Source of the DNA: Eustoma russellianum
Taxonomy: Eukaryota; Streptophyta; Magnoliopsida; Gentianales; Gentianaceae
NCBI GenBank assembly: GCA_036186865.1
Contig: AP025048.1
Location: forward strand, 27,140,687-27,204,686
Reading direction: 5' to 3'
DNA length: 64,000 nucleotides
The position numbers and the translations under genes are program-made. The stretch's first letter is position 1. Each line of letters opens with the position of its first letter. This document shows positions 34,463-44,245 of the stretch, one piece after another. The notes under the pieces were generated by a model. It ran no database searches. It saw only the letters and a list, made by a program, of their open reading frames with translations, and had not been told where the DNA came from.

Positions 34463-36726
34463 TGTAGAGAAAAAGGGGTTTGAGTAATTTTCAAATACAT
34501 GATTTAAATGTGCACAAAAACGAGCACAAGATAAAACGTGCATGATATATATACAAACGTGTACATCTATGCATGATACTTTGCCATTACTTGCCTTATT
34601 TAGCTTATATATTATGTTGACGTACTAACGAGCCATGAAGCATTAAAGCTTACATCATATGGCAAACATTTGTTGTGTTTATACTATTTTCAGGTGCCAC
34701 CATTAATGAACTAAACTAGTTCATTAAGTGAAGTACTTAGTTTATTAAACTAAGTAGTTCATTAAAGGAAGCCACATTTGAAAAAGGCACAAAGGCAACA
34801 AAGCTAAGGAAGGAAAGTTTTCTCCTCCTCCCATCCTTAAATACACACGACTATATACATATATATTACACATATTTTCAGATTTTTTGAAAAAGGCACA
34901 TACACATGTATTCCAACGTACTACCGACACGTTATATATTTTACGTAAGTACGTTAACGTCACACCACTATACTTAACTCATATTTATGAGTATATTCAG
35001 GTCTTATATCATATGATATAAGATATGGTGATGACAAATTTAATACGACACGATAAAAGGTTCTAAACCGAAAATTGTCGTATCGGGCGAATACCGAAAC
35101 TTCGCTAATGTGTCACGTACTTGTCATAAATAAATGGCCATCCCATATACATCAAAATTTGATGTAAATTTTGTGCACATCACTGAAAAATCAGGCAAAA
35201 ATACTTTCCATGTTGGCACACACAAATCACCTCACATTAAGGCCAAAATGTGAAGATTCCAAGTTTAATTTTGTCACATGCTAATGGTACCACTTTAGAC
35301 CATCCAAGTGCTGAGATTTAAATTATATATTATATATATTATGTATAACATAATATATATAACATGTGCAAAATTTGGAATTTAAATTAGAGAAAAATCG
35401 GGTAATCGATAAATATCGAAAATTCGGTTTTCTACGCACACAACACATGGAACATTTTTTTGTACATCATGTGACATGTATCTAGACACTTTTTACATAT
35501 GATATACATCTTAAAGTGTTCTAGAAAATTAAATCAAGAGCTGATTGGAATATTACATGTGTGTATTATTAAATGTGCACTATTTTACAAAGTTAGCAAA
35601 AATAAATTTCAGCACATGCACATACACATTCCAACGCCTAGATCAGCTTATTTGGAGCATATGTGAAGCTTTGTTGGCATCTTTATTGGTCAAGGATCAA
35701 TCATACAATGTTGGTTAATTAAAGAGAGAAGCTACAAATGGTAAAAATTCAAAATAGATCTCTCTTACATCACATGCTGAAAATTTCAGCATTCTGAAAC
35801 AAGCTGGCCAAATTCTTCCCTTCAAAATGGTATATTTCATCATCTTTTATTGTGTGATTGATTGGAAGAAGAAATGGAAAGGTTTTGAATATTATTTAAA
35901 TTAATAAAGTGTGATATTTTACATATCACACATGCTGAAAATTTTTCAGCATGTATAAGACATGGTGGCCGAATTTGTGAGCTTGGAAGTGTCCAAGTTC
36001 ATTTCTCATGTGATAGCAATACTTACCATAACTTGGTGATTCATTTTATAAATAAAAAATCAAAGAAAATTTGGCATTATTTTGAATAAAATGGAATGAT
36101 GCACATGCTGAAAATTCAGCATGGCAATGTGACATAATGGCCGAATTTATCCTTAAGTTGGTAAGGATTTTTGTCTTGCAATTTATGTGATATATCTTAT
36201 GATTTATGGAAGTTATTTTGTGATGATTTTGGCACATGTTTAAGTGAAATTCTCAGATTTTTTCAAGTCATCAATGAAGACAACATTCATCCAATAAGAA
36301 GGTGTCAAGTAAGCGAAGCTTAAGTGATCATCCAATAAGAAGATGCCAAGTAAGCAAGACATTATCACAATGATGTCTTACACTCTCTCAAGGACTTAAA
36401 AGATAATTTTCAAGAGGGGGAGACACCACAAGGGGGACGGCTGGACCATGTTAAAGGGAAAGTGAAGAGAGCAAACAAAACAAGGGCCAAGCATTGCAAA
36501 ATCAAAGTGATCAAAAGACTAGCTCTTCTTCTTCTACATTCTCTTTCTTTCTTTCTTCTTGTAAGCCTATTGTATTCATATCTTTCAATCTTGAATAGGC
36601 TTGATATATACCACCACATACTCTTTATCTTTGTAAAAGATTGATCAAGGTGTGATCAATCTTCATTCTTGCGAGGTGGTGGTGTTCGTGCGAATTGTAC
36701 TTGTCATACAAGGTTTGTAAAGGGTT
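34463..36726 (+). repeat. LTR-A 3' LTR, left part
   Basis: It matches 30125-32390 closely. It is cut at GGGTT (36722-36726) by gypsy G2 and resumes at 46822 after the second GGGTT (46817-46821). Palindromes are at 35771-35793, 35928-35954 and 36102-36124. Confidence 0.93.
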
Positions 36727-36964
36727 TGTTATGTCCCGCACTCTCCGTAGGAAAATTAAGGGACCAAGAAGGAGTTTAATGAGAATAATGACGGTCAACC
36801 GTAATTAATTACGAATGAAGTAATAGGATTAATGAGAAATTAATTGAGGATTTTAATTATCGGAATTAATTAGGATTTAATTTTGAATTAAATATTAGGA
36901 GATTATCCTTTAAGGTAAATTAGATAATAGATATAATTTAGAAACGCCAAACTTTCCCTTCCCC

Positions 36965-36988
36965 TATAAAACTGACAAAGTGTCAGTT
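36965..36988 (+). promoter_or_regulatory. TATA box and adjacent palindrome in G2 LTR
   Basis: CCCTATAAAAC followed at once by CTGACA-AAG-TGTCAG. Equivalents: 44484 (3' LTR, CTGACA-AAG-CGTCAG), 55843 and 63262 (G3, CTGAC-AAAC-GTCAG). Transcription would start about 30 bp downstream of the TATA box. Confidence 0.7.
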
Positions 36989-37170
36989 TCTTTATTTTAC
37001 AGAAACATCGACGCTTCCTTCCCCTCTTGCCCTAGCCGTTTTTCCAACCACGTAGAAGAAGAAGATAGCCTCCAGGAACCAATCCAACCTTCAATTGTTT
37101 TCCAATCCATCTCCGAGTAATCAAAGGCAAGTAATCATCTTATAAGTTCCTACGTTTTGTGAAAGAAAAA

Positions 37171-37464
37171 ATGGCCTATTTTGATATGAAATTGGATCAC
37201 CATGCAGTAGTTTCGTTTTGTGATTATTTGTATATGATCTATGTGCCTTGGTTTCAAGAGTTGGCCGATTTATATGAAAAAGCGTTTGTTGTTTTCGTTG
37301 ATTATGTGAAATCCTGCAAATCCCTACCCCGTGAACCCCTTCTTGTTGTGATTTCGTTGCTGCGTGGGTTTGAGGGAAAAAAGGTGGGATTTTTGGGATT
37401 GATGTGGTTGGTGAAAGTGCGTTCTAGGCTTAAATCATTGTGTGGTATGTGTATAGGCGTTTGA
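37171..37464 (+). CDS. Small ORF in G2 LTR, unknown
   Basis: A 97-residue frame (MAYFDMKLDHHAVVSFCDYLYM...) just after the putative leader donor. G3 has a matching frame (56044-56283 and 63463-63702), but its first ATG is changed to CTG and its C-terminal half is rearranged. The G2 3' LTR copy is broken by TGA at ~44774. No family is recognised. Many amino-acid differences between copies argue against strong protein constraint. Confidence 0.3.
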   Translation: MAYFDMKLDHHAVVSFCDYLYMIYVPWFQELADLYEKAFVVFVDYVKSCKSLPREPLLVVISLLRGFEGKKVGFLGLMWLVKVRSRLKSLCGMCIGV

Positions 37465-37594
37465 ATCTATAGTTTAAGCATGAATGATAGCAGGGTTTAG
37501 GTTTGGATTGATTGGGATGAAGTTTGGATAGGTTGGTGTTTATGGTTCTGCAGTTGCTGCAAGAAACGCGGAGGAAATTTTGGAGAAACCGTGT

Positions 37595-37841
37595 ACATCG
37601 ATCGATCGATGTCAGAGATCGATGTCCTCTGTTGGACATCGATCGATCGATGTAGGGTGGCCTGAGAGATCGATGTCATCTGACGGACATCGATCAATCG
37701 ATGTAGAAGAGAGCTGAGAGATCGATTTCCTCTGACGGACATCGATCGATCGATGTATAGAAGGGCTGAGAGACCGATGTTCTCTGTTGGACATCGATCG
37801 ATCGATGTGAGGGTATGATGTCACATCGATCGATCGAAGTT
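37595..37841 (+). repeat. CGATCGATCGAT palindrome array in G2 5' LTR
   Basis: About five units of ~50-60 bp. Each contains the 18-bp perfect palindrome ACATCGATCGATCGATGT (some one base off) and a GAGAGATCGATGTCCTCTG spacer. The 3' LTR copy is at 45114-45358. The apparent antisense frames rich in SIDVQQRTSIS come from this repeat. Confidence 0.95.
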
Positions 37842-38325
37842 AGGGGATGAAGTCCACCTGTTTTGTGGGAAAATTGAGGAAGAAAGAGGGAAGCTCGGGG
37901 AATCTTTGGGTGACCTTAGAGACTTCTTAAGACCTGATTAAGGGTAGTCTAAGTCTTGGGAACATGACTTAGGATGGTGAATCAACTTGGTGACCTCAAT
38001 GGGTTTTCGACTCGGATTTCAACGTGGATGACTTAGAAGAGTTAGGAAATGAACGTACGAGGTGTCTAAGGGTCCAATGATGGGAGTGTTCACATTCGTG
38101 TATGAGGTTTGGTAGCAAGATTAAGGTATGACGATCTAGTTGAAGTCTAAGCGTTGATGTGTAAGCTAGATAACTTTTGTGTGTGACTTGTACTTGCGCA
38201 TGTGAATATGAACTGCATATGTGAACGAGAAATGTGATTGAAACGAGGAGTCTTGCATCATGGCACGTGCATTGCATATGGTTTTGACAAAGAGATGTGC
38301 TTCGGTACATGTTTGCGAAGGTGAA

Positions 38326-38603
38326 CTGTAATGTAAACCGGGATGGAAATATAAGCTGGGGCGCATTGCAGGGCACAAAAGGCTGTAACGTAAACCTGGA
38401 TGGAAATATAAGACGGGGCGCGTTACAGGGTATACAGTCCTCTGCAATGTAAATCGGGATGGAAATATAAGCCGAGGCGCATTGCAGAGTTTTACAAGAT
38501 CTGTGATGTAAATCGGGATGGAAACATAAGCCGAGGCGCATCACAAAGCATAAGAGCCTGTAACGTAAACCGGGATAGAAATATAAGCCAGGGCACGTTA
38601 CAG
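38326..38603 (+). repeat. Five-unit stem-loop array in G2 5' LTR
   Basis: Units at about 38326, 38383, 38440, 38501 and 38558. Each has outer stem (8-10 bp), TAAA, inner 4-bp stem, loop GATGGAAATATAAG, inner stem, GGCG, outer stem. Outer stems differ between units but pair within each: CTGTAATG/CATTGCAG, CTGTAACG/CGTTACAG, CTCTGCAATG/CATTGCAGAG, CTGTGATG/CATCACAA. Inner stems switch between CCGG/CCGG and TCGG/CCGA. Unit two here has a damaged inner stem (CCTG/ACGG). Confidence 0.88.
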
Positions 38604-39298
38604 GGTGACGAGTTACGAGACCGGACATTGTGACATGCATTGCACTGATTTGAAAAGAAATGGCTCATGCATATGTGATTATGTAATGTAGTGCATATTT
38701 TGATATGCATCACGAGAGTCGTTGTGGTATGGATGTGCGTGGCATTTGGTTGTCATTGATTTGTTAATTGCGTTCGAATTGCTATACTTGATGTTACGTG
38801 ATTCGGTTACTTATTTGGAAGTTTTACAAGACATGTGCCCCACAATTCCCTTAGAATATATATTACTCATGTCTTGCCATGTGTTGATCCCGTATGTCTT
38901 ATAAGCGGGTTACTTGCTAGCGTTTTTCGCTAAGGGTACTGCCTTTGTCATTGCAGATGAGCCTAGTTACGACATGATCTTTATTGAGGATGACGGCAAG
39001 TGGGCAGAATAGGATGACTATACCATGTTGAGGGGAATTTGGTTAGACAAATTCTGTTACTTCTGTTCTTAATTCATTTGAGGTTTTAGATGGCTGCGAC
39101 CATATACAGTTTTTGGGTATTCACATTGTCTTTTGACGTACTGTTTTGGTGACTTAGATTTACGAGATATGTTTCCGCACTTGTTTCTCTTACGTCATTG
39201 ATGATGCGTATTCGAGAGATGAGACGCCTTGTAGTCTTCTCAGTAAGCTACGACGGGTGTACCGGTTCGGATTCCGCTGTCCGGGTCGGGGCGCTACA

Positions 39299-39317
39299 GG
39301 TGGTGTCAGAGACTAGG
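39299..39317 (+). promoter_or_regulatory. G2 primer-binding site
   Basis: GGTGGTGTCAGAGACTAGG follows the LTR end. It has one change from the standard TGGTATCAGAG. Confidence 0.88.
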
Positions 39318-39577
39318 CTTCAGACCTACCTCGGAGACCTAGGTAATGACATGTAGAATATTAAGCTATATGAACTTGACTCTAAGTTGATCTTTAAGTC
39401 TAAGTATGCAATCCTAGACTTAAGTTTGATTGGGATGGGTGTGTGTACGAGCGCGATTAAGAGTAATCAATAAATGTTATTTATTCTAACTTATGAATCC
39501 CGCCTTGTACAACATTATGGACACCAAACATTCAATTTTGGAACTGCTCGATACTAATAAGCGTAATCTTGCAAAAA

Positions 39578-40653
39578 ATGCCTCCTAGACGTGACAATCA
39601 AGGAAACGGTGGCAATGGGAACAATGACCCTCCACCACCACCACCTCCAGTCTTAGTACCTCAAGCGCTGATAGATGCTATCACAGTGATAGCACAAGGA
39701 GTTGCGAAAACAACAGCAACAACCCCCTCCGCCGCCACCACAACAGCACGGCATTCGGTATTATATTGGGGAGATGAGCAAGATGCATGCCCCAACCTTT
39801 GAAGGAACCACTGATCCAGAGGTGGCTGGATTTTGGAAGGATGAAATTGAGAAATGCTTCAGGCTTGTGCAAGTGCCTGAAGAACTGAAGGTGGATGTGG
39901 CCACACCCCTACTGATTGGCAGAGCTAATGCCTGGTGGAACGGCATCCTGCCCAAGATGACTCCTCCTATCCAGTGGAGTCAGTTTGTGTAGGCCTTCAA
40001 AGACTACTACGTGCCTGAGACTGCCGTTTTGGAGAAGATGAGGCAGTTTGACAAATTTGAGCAAGGGAGAATGACAGTTTCCGATTACGCCGACAGGTTC
40101 CATGCCTTGGGCAAATTCACGCCCTTGGTATTGGAAAATAATCGGATGAAGATGCTGAAATTTAAAGAGGGTCTGAACCCCCGTATACGGACGGCTATAG
40201 CGGGGTCGAGTCTGAAAACGTTTGAGGAAATGCTGGACGCATGTTACCGAGTGGAGAGTGACATGCGTAGGTCACAACCAAGAGAGGCTCGGGAAGAATC
40301 GAGCAAGAGGCCAAGAATGGAGCAAAGTGGAGGTAGGCCCGGACGTTGGGTCAAGATCCCTAGAAAAGGACAAGCGGGGCCAGCTCAAAGGGCACCGCAG
40401 CAAAATCAACCCAATTGCCAGGCACCCGCAGAATGTCCACACTGCCATAGGAGACACGCAGGTGAGTGTTGGAAGATAACTGGTGCATGCTTCAAATGTG
40501 GGAAAGCAGGCCATAGGATTAAGGATTGCCCTGAATGGGACCCTAAATCTCAAGCTGGAGCAGGGCCAGCCCAGCAGCAGAAAGGCAGGCCCAATGCTAG
40601 TGTCCACACCATGACAGATGCCGAAGTCCAGGAGGACGCAAACGTGGTGACAG
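39578..40653 (+). pseudogene. G2 gag
   Basis: Starts MPPRRDNQGNGG with a proline-rich N terminus. Capsid: HAPTFEGTTDPEVAGFWKDEIEKC, FRLVQVPEELKVDVATPLLIG, ANAWWNG, FDKFEQGRMTVSDYADRFHALG, FKEGLNPRIRTAI. A basic region follows, then a CCHC knuckle (CFKCGKAGHRIKDC, ~40491-40532). It ends ...VQEDANVVTG at a donor site. Broken by a frameshift near 39700 and a TAG (CAG in G3) at ~39990; the last 217 codons are open. Confidence 0.92.
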
Positions 40654-40764
40654 GTATGACCTAAGTTAAATAATAGTTGCTTAAGCTGAATTTTAGTCCT
40701 TTAAGTTAATGATTGAATATGTGTTATGTGAAGACCTTTATGTCTTATCCCCTCTTGTGATTAG
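40654..40764 (+). other. Putative gag/protease intron in G2
   Basis: Donor GACAG|GTATGA and acceptor TTGTGATTAG|GTGTGA, 111 bp. Removal joins VVTG to VILVNKVPANVLFDSG in frame through a split Gly codon. Unspliced RNA meets TAA after VVTGMT. The same structure is in G3 (59433-59540). Confidence 0.75.
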
Positions 40765-42282
40765 GTGTGATTTTAGTTAACAAAGTACCCGCAAACGTGT
40801 TATTTGATAGTGGAGCTAGTCACTCCTTCATCTCTAAGCGATTCGCTAAAGGACTCGACTGTTTACCCGAATGGCTTGAGAACCCATTTAGGGTGCAGGC
40901 AGCAGGAGAGCAAGTACTAGTTTCTCACCACCAGTGCAAAGATTGTGATTTGGAATTGGATGGAAAGTTATTCTCGGTGACCTTAGTTTCAATCCCGATG
41001 AAGGACTTTAATGTAATATTGGGCATGGATTGGCTGACCAAGAATCATGCCAATATTGATTGTAAACTTAAGCAAGTGACCCTCAAGGACCCTGAGATGA
41101 ATGACATCACAGTACAAGGAAATGTCAAGATAACAAAAGCGCCAAAGAAGGTATACATGACGGCGATTAAGGCCTTTAAGGCTTTGCAAAAAGGAGCAGA
41201 GGGATATATGGTGTATGCTGCAGATGCTCAGCAAGAGGTTCACTCCATTGATCAAATTCCGGTAATCAATAAATTTAAGGACGTATTTCCGGATGACTTA
41301 CCAGGAGTACCGCCATCAAGAGAAGTTGAGTTTGAGATCAACCTGATACCCGGAGCCGAGCCTATATGTAAGGCACCCTACAGAATGGCTCCAGCCGAAC
41401 TTAAGGAACTGAAGGGGCAACTTCAGGAGTTAGACAAAAAGTTAATTCGTCCCAGCGTATCCCCTTGGGGAGCCCCAGTTCTATTTGTGAAGAAGAAAGA
41501 TGACAGCATGAGGTTGTGTATTGATTACCGTGAGCTGAAAAAGATCACCATTAAAAATAAATATTCCTTGCCAAGGATTGATGATTTATTTGATCAGCTA
41601 AAGGGAGCTCGCTGGTTCTCAAAGATTGACCTTCGTCAAGGGTACCATCAGTTGCTTGTAAAAGCGGGAGACGTTCCTAAGACCACTTTCCGGACTCGAT
41701 ACGGGCATTATAAATTTTTGGTGATGCCTTTTGGATTAACTAATGCCCCAGCGGCCTTCATGGACTTGATGAACACCGTATTTCGAGAGCAGTTGGATCA
41801 ATCTGTGGTGGTGTTCATCGACGACATCCTAGTCTACTCTCCTGACGAACAAACTCATGCTGAACACTTAAGAGTAGTGTTGCAAATTTTGAGGCAACAA
41901 AAGCTCTACGCCAAATTCAGCAAGTGTGAATTTTGGCTAAGACATATAGCCTTTCTCAGTCACGTGATTTCTGAGGATGGGATTTCTGTGGATCCTAAGA
42001 AGATAGAAGCCATCACCGAATGGTCAAGACCTACCAACGTGACAGAGGTAAGAAGCTTCCTAGGCTTGGCAGGCTACTATAGAAAGTTCGTTGAGGGATT
42101 CTCAACGATAGCAGTGCCATTGATCTGACTTACATAGAAGAAGAATATGTTCGAATGGACTACTGAGTGTGAGCAGAGCTTTACCGAGCTCAAGAAGAGA
42201 TTGACCACAGCCCCGGTGTTGGCACAACCCTCTGGCACCGACGGTTTCGTGACCTATAGTGACGCGTCCAAGAAAGGACTAG
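40765..42282 (+). pseudogene. G2 protease, RT and start of RNase H exon
   Basis: Protease with LFDSGASHSF and FNVILGMDWL. RT open to 42128: FPDDLPGVPPSREVEFEINL, WGAPVLFVKKKDDSMRLCID, FSKIDLRQGYHQL, FRTRYGHYKF, catalytic FIDDILVYS (~41817-41843), KCEFWLRHIAFL, AGYYRKFVEGFS. One Leu codon is missing (QELDKKL; G3 has QELLDKKL). Two stops follow (TGA 42126, TAG ~42135, both CGA/CAG in G3), then CEQSFTELKKRLTTAPVLAQPS and YSDASKKGLG up to a donor. Confidence 0.92.
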
Positions 42283-42353
42283 GTATGTACACCATTACAA
42301 TTTAATGCATTGTATATACGTATGCTAGTCTTGAGCTAACGTTCTGTTTATAG
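42283..42353 (+). other. Putative intron within G2 RNase H
   Basis: 71 bp, donor CTAG|GTATGT, acceptor TGTTTATAG|GT. Removal gives SDASKKGLG-CVLM with the Gly codon split. G3 (61061-61130) and G4 (27627-27694) share it. G1 reads straight through the same codons. Confidence 0.82.
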
Positions 42354-44200
42354 GTTGTGTTTTGATGCAAAATGATCGAGTCATATCATACGCGTCAAGA
42401 CAATTGAAACCATATGAGCAGAACTACCCGACGCATGACTTGGAACTCGCAGCCGTGGTATTTGTTCTTAAGATCTGGAGACACTATCTGTATGGAGAAA
42501 AGTGTGCGGTGTTCACTGATCATAAGAGTTTGAAGTACCTATTCTCGCAGAAAGAGTTAAATATGAGACAGAGAAGATGGTTGGAGTTACTCAAGGACTA
42601 TGACTTGACCATCAACTACCATCCGGGTAAGGCCAACAGAGTGGCAGACGCATTGAGTAGAAAGTCTAGCCACGCGAGACAATCTCTGTTAGAAAGAGAA
42701 ATCGAGGAGTTTGATCTTGAATTGGTGGATTCAGTGGCAAATGTCCTTACAGCTTTGTCTATCAGCCTAGACTTGGTAGACAGAATTAAAGAAGCGCAGT
42801 ATGAGGACCCAGCACTGAAAGAAATCCGCGACAAATTACCCACGGGACCAGTAAAGGATTTCCAGTTGCGAGGAGATGGGAGTCTATGGTTCCAGAATCG
42901 GTTATGCATGCCAGGTAAAGATGAACTCCGAACGGAATTGCTCCAAGAAGCGCATAACTCAAGGATGTCTATCCACCCCGGGAGCACTAAGATGTATAAG
43001 GACCTCAAAAGAAATTATTGGTGGATAGGGATGAAGAGATCAATAGCGGCGTATGTCGAAAGGTGTTTGGTATGCCAACAAGTCAAAGCCGAACATCAAC
43101 GACCTAGTGGCTTGATGAAGCCGCTAGAAATTCCAGAATGGAAATGGGAGCACGTGATGATGGACTTCGTAATGGGACTACCCAAGACCCGCAAAGGGAA
43201 TGATATGATTTGGGTGATTGTAGACCGTTTGACAAAGACAGCTCGTTTCATAGCTGTGCCACATGGCACCTCCTATAAGAAGCTTTCCAATATATATGTG
43301 GATAACATTGTAAGTCTACATGGAGTTCCAGTTAGCATTGTGTCGGACCGTGATCCCAAATTCACCTTTAAGTTCTGGAGGGCATTCCAGAAGGCAATGG
43401 GTACCGAATTGAGAATGAGTACCGCGTACCACCCGCAAACGGATGGACAATCCGAGAGAACCATCCAAACCTTAGAAGATATGCTGAGAGCATGCGCCTT
43501 AGATTTTAAAGGGAACTGGGATGGCATGTTGAAGTTAATGGAGTTCTCATATAACAACAGCTATCACAGCGCAATTGGCATGGCGCCATTTGAAGCTCTA
43601 TATGGACGTAAGTGCAGATCCCTGATTTTTTGGGATGAAATTGGGGAAAGGACAATCACTGCACCAGAATTGGTTGAACAAACTATTGAGAAGGTCAAAG
43701 TGATAAGAGATAGGCTAAGGGTGGCTCAAGATCGTAGTAAAAGTTGGGCTGACACCAAAAGGCGACCCTTGGAGTTTGAGGAAGGTGAGAAGGTTTATTT
43801 ACGAGTTTCACCAACCAAGGGAGTTGCAAGATTCGGGATAAAGGGCAAGTTAAGTCCTAGATATATTGGCCCTTACGAAGTACTTGGCAAAGTTAGAGAA
43901 AGAGCATACAGACTCGCCTTGCCTCCGAATTTGTCACAAGTTCACAACGTATTTCATGTGTCCCAACTAAGGAAATACATATCGGACCCGAGCCATGTCC
44001 TTGAAGCTCAACCCTTGGATGTGAAAGAAGATGTCACTTATGAAGAGCACCCAATAAAGATTGTGGATAGAAAAGATCAAGTCCTACGCCGACGCGTCAT
44101 TCCGTATGTCAAAGTTCAGTGGGGTAACCATACGGAGCGCGAAGCCACGTGGGAGCTTGAGGAGCAAATGATGGAGTTATATCCACATCTCTTTCAATAA
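42354..44200 (+). CDS. G2 RNase H, integrase and chromodomain exon
   Basis: Fully open (~615 codons). RNase H: RQLKPYEQNYPTHDLELAAV, TDHKSLKYLF, GKANRVADALSRK. Integrase: HHCC finger (HNSRMSIHPG ... CLVCQ, ~42951-43080), then D in MMDFVMGLPKT, D in SDRDPKF and E in DGQSERTIQ (the DDE triad). C terminus VSPTKGVARFGIKGKLSPRYIGPYEV and NVFHVSQLRKYI. It ends with a chromodomain-like module (RRRVIPYVKVQW, then ATWELEEQM and LYPHLFQ), thought in chromoviruses to steer integration to heterochromatin. Stop TAA 44198-44200. It would be made only as part of Gag-Pol, and other exons of this copy are broken. Confidence 0.93.
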
Positions 44201-44210
44201 GGTACGCCAG

Positions 44211-44245
44211 TTTCGAAGACGAAACTTTTTGTAAATGGGGTGGAA
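44211..44245 (+). promoter_or_regulatory. G2 polypurine tract and upstream motif
   Basis: TTCGAAGACGAAACTT then AAATGGGGTGGAA directly before TGTTATGCC. Confidence 0.85.

Larger units (their letters stand above)
37127..38956 (+). other. Putative leader intron inside G2 5' LTR
   Basis: Possible GC-type donor AAAG|GCAAGT and acceptor TTTGTCATTGCAG|ATGAG, 1.83 kb apart, close to the 1.85 kb of the G1 candidate. G3 keeps the donor (55998) but its acceptor is weaker (GATACAAG, 57738). The two repeat arrays of the LTR lie inside. Inferred from motifs only. Confidence 0.35.
36727..39298 (+). repeat. G2 5' LTR
   Basis: TGTTATGTCCCGCAC to GGGCGCTACA. In order it contains a TATA box, a predicted leader donor, a ~98-codon frame, a CGATCGATCGAT array, a five-unit stem-loop array, and a conserved acidic frame near the 3' end. 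Confidence 0.96.

Noticed and set aside
38326..38603. Repeat-spacer pattern resembling a CRISPR array
   Set aside because: Units are internally palindromic and diverge along their length, spacers are short and related, and the array sits inside a plant LTR with a copy in the other LTR. No cas genes are present.
38722..38904. 60-residue frame repeated at 46240 and 57505
   Set aside because: It is present because the LTR is repeated. It has no start context or recognisable domain, and differences between copies do not favour silent sites.
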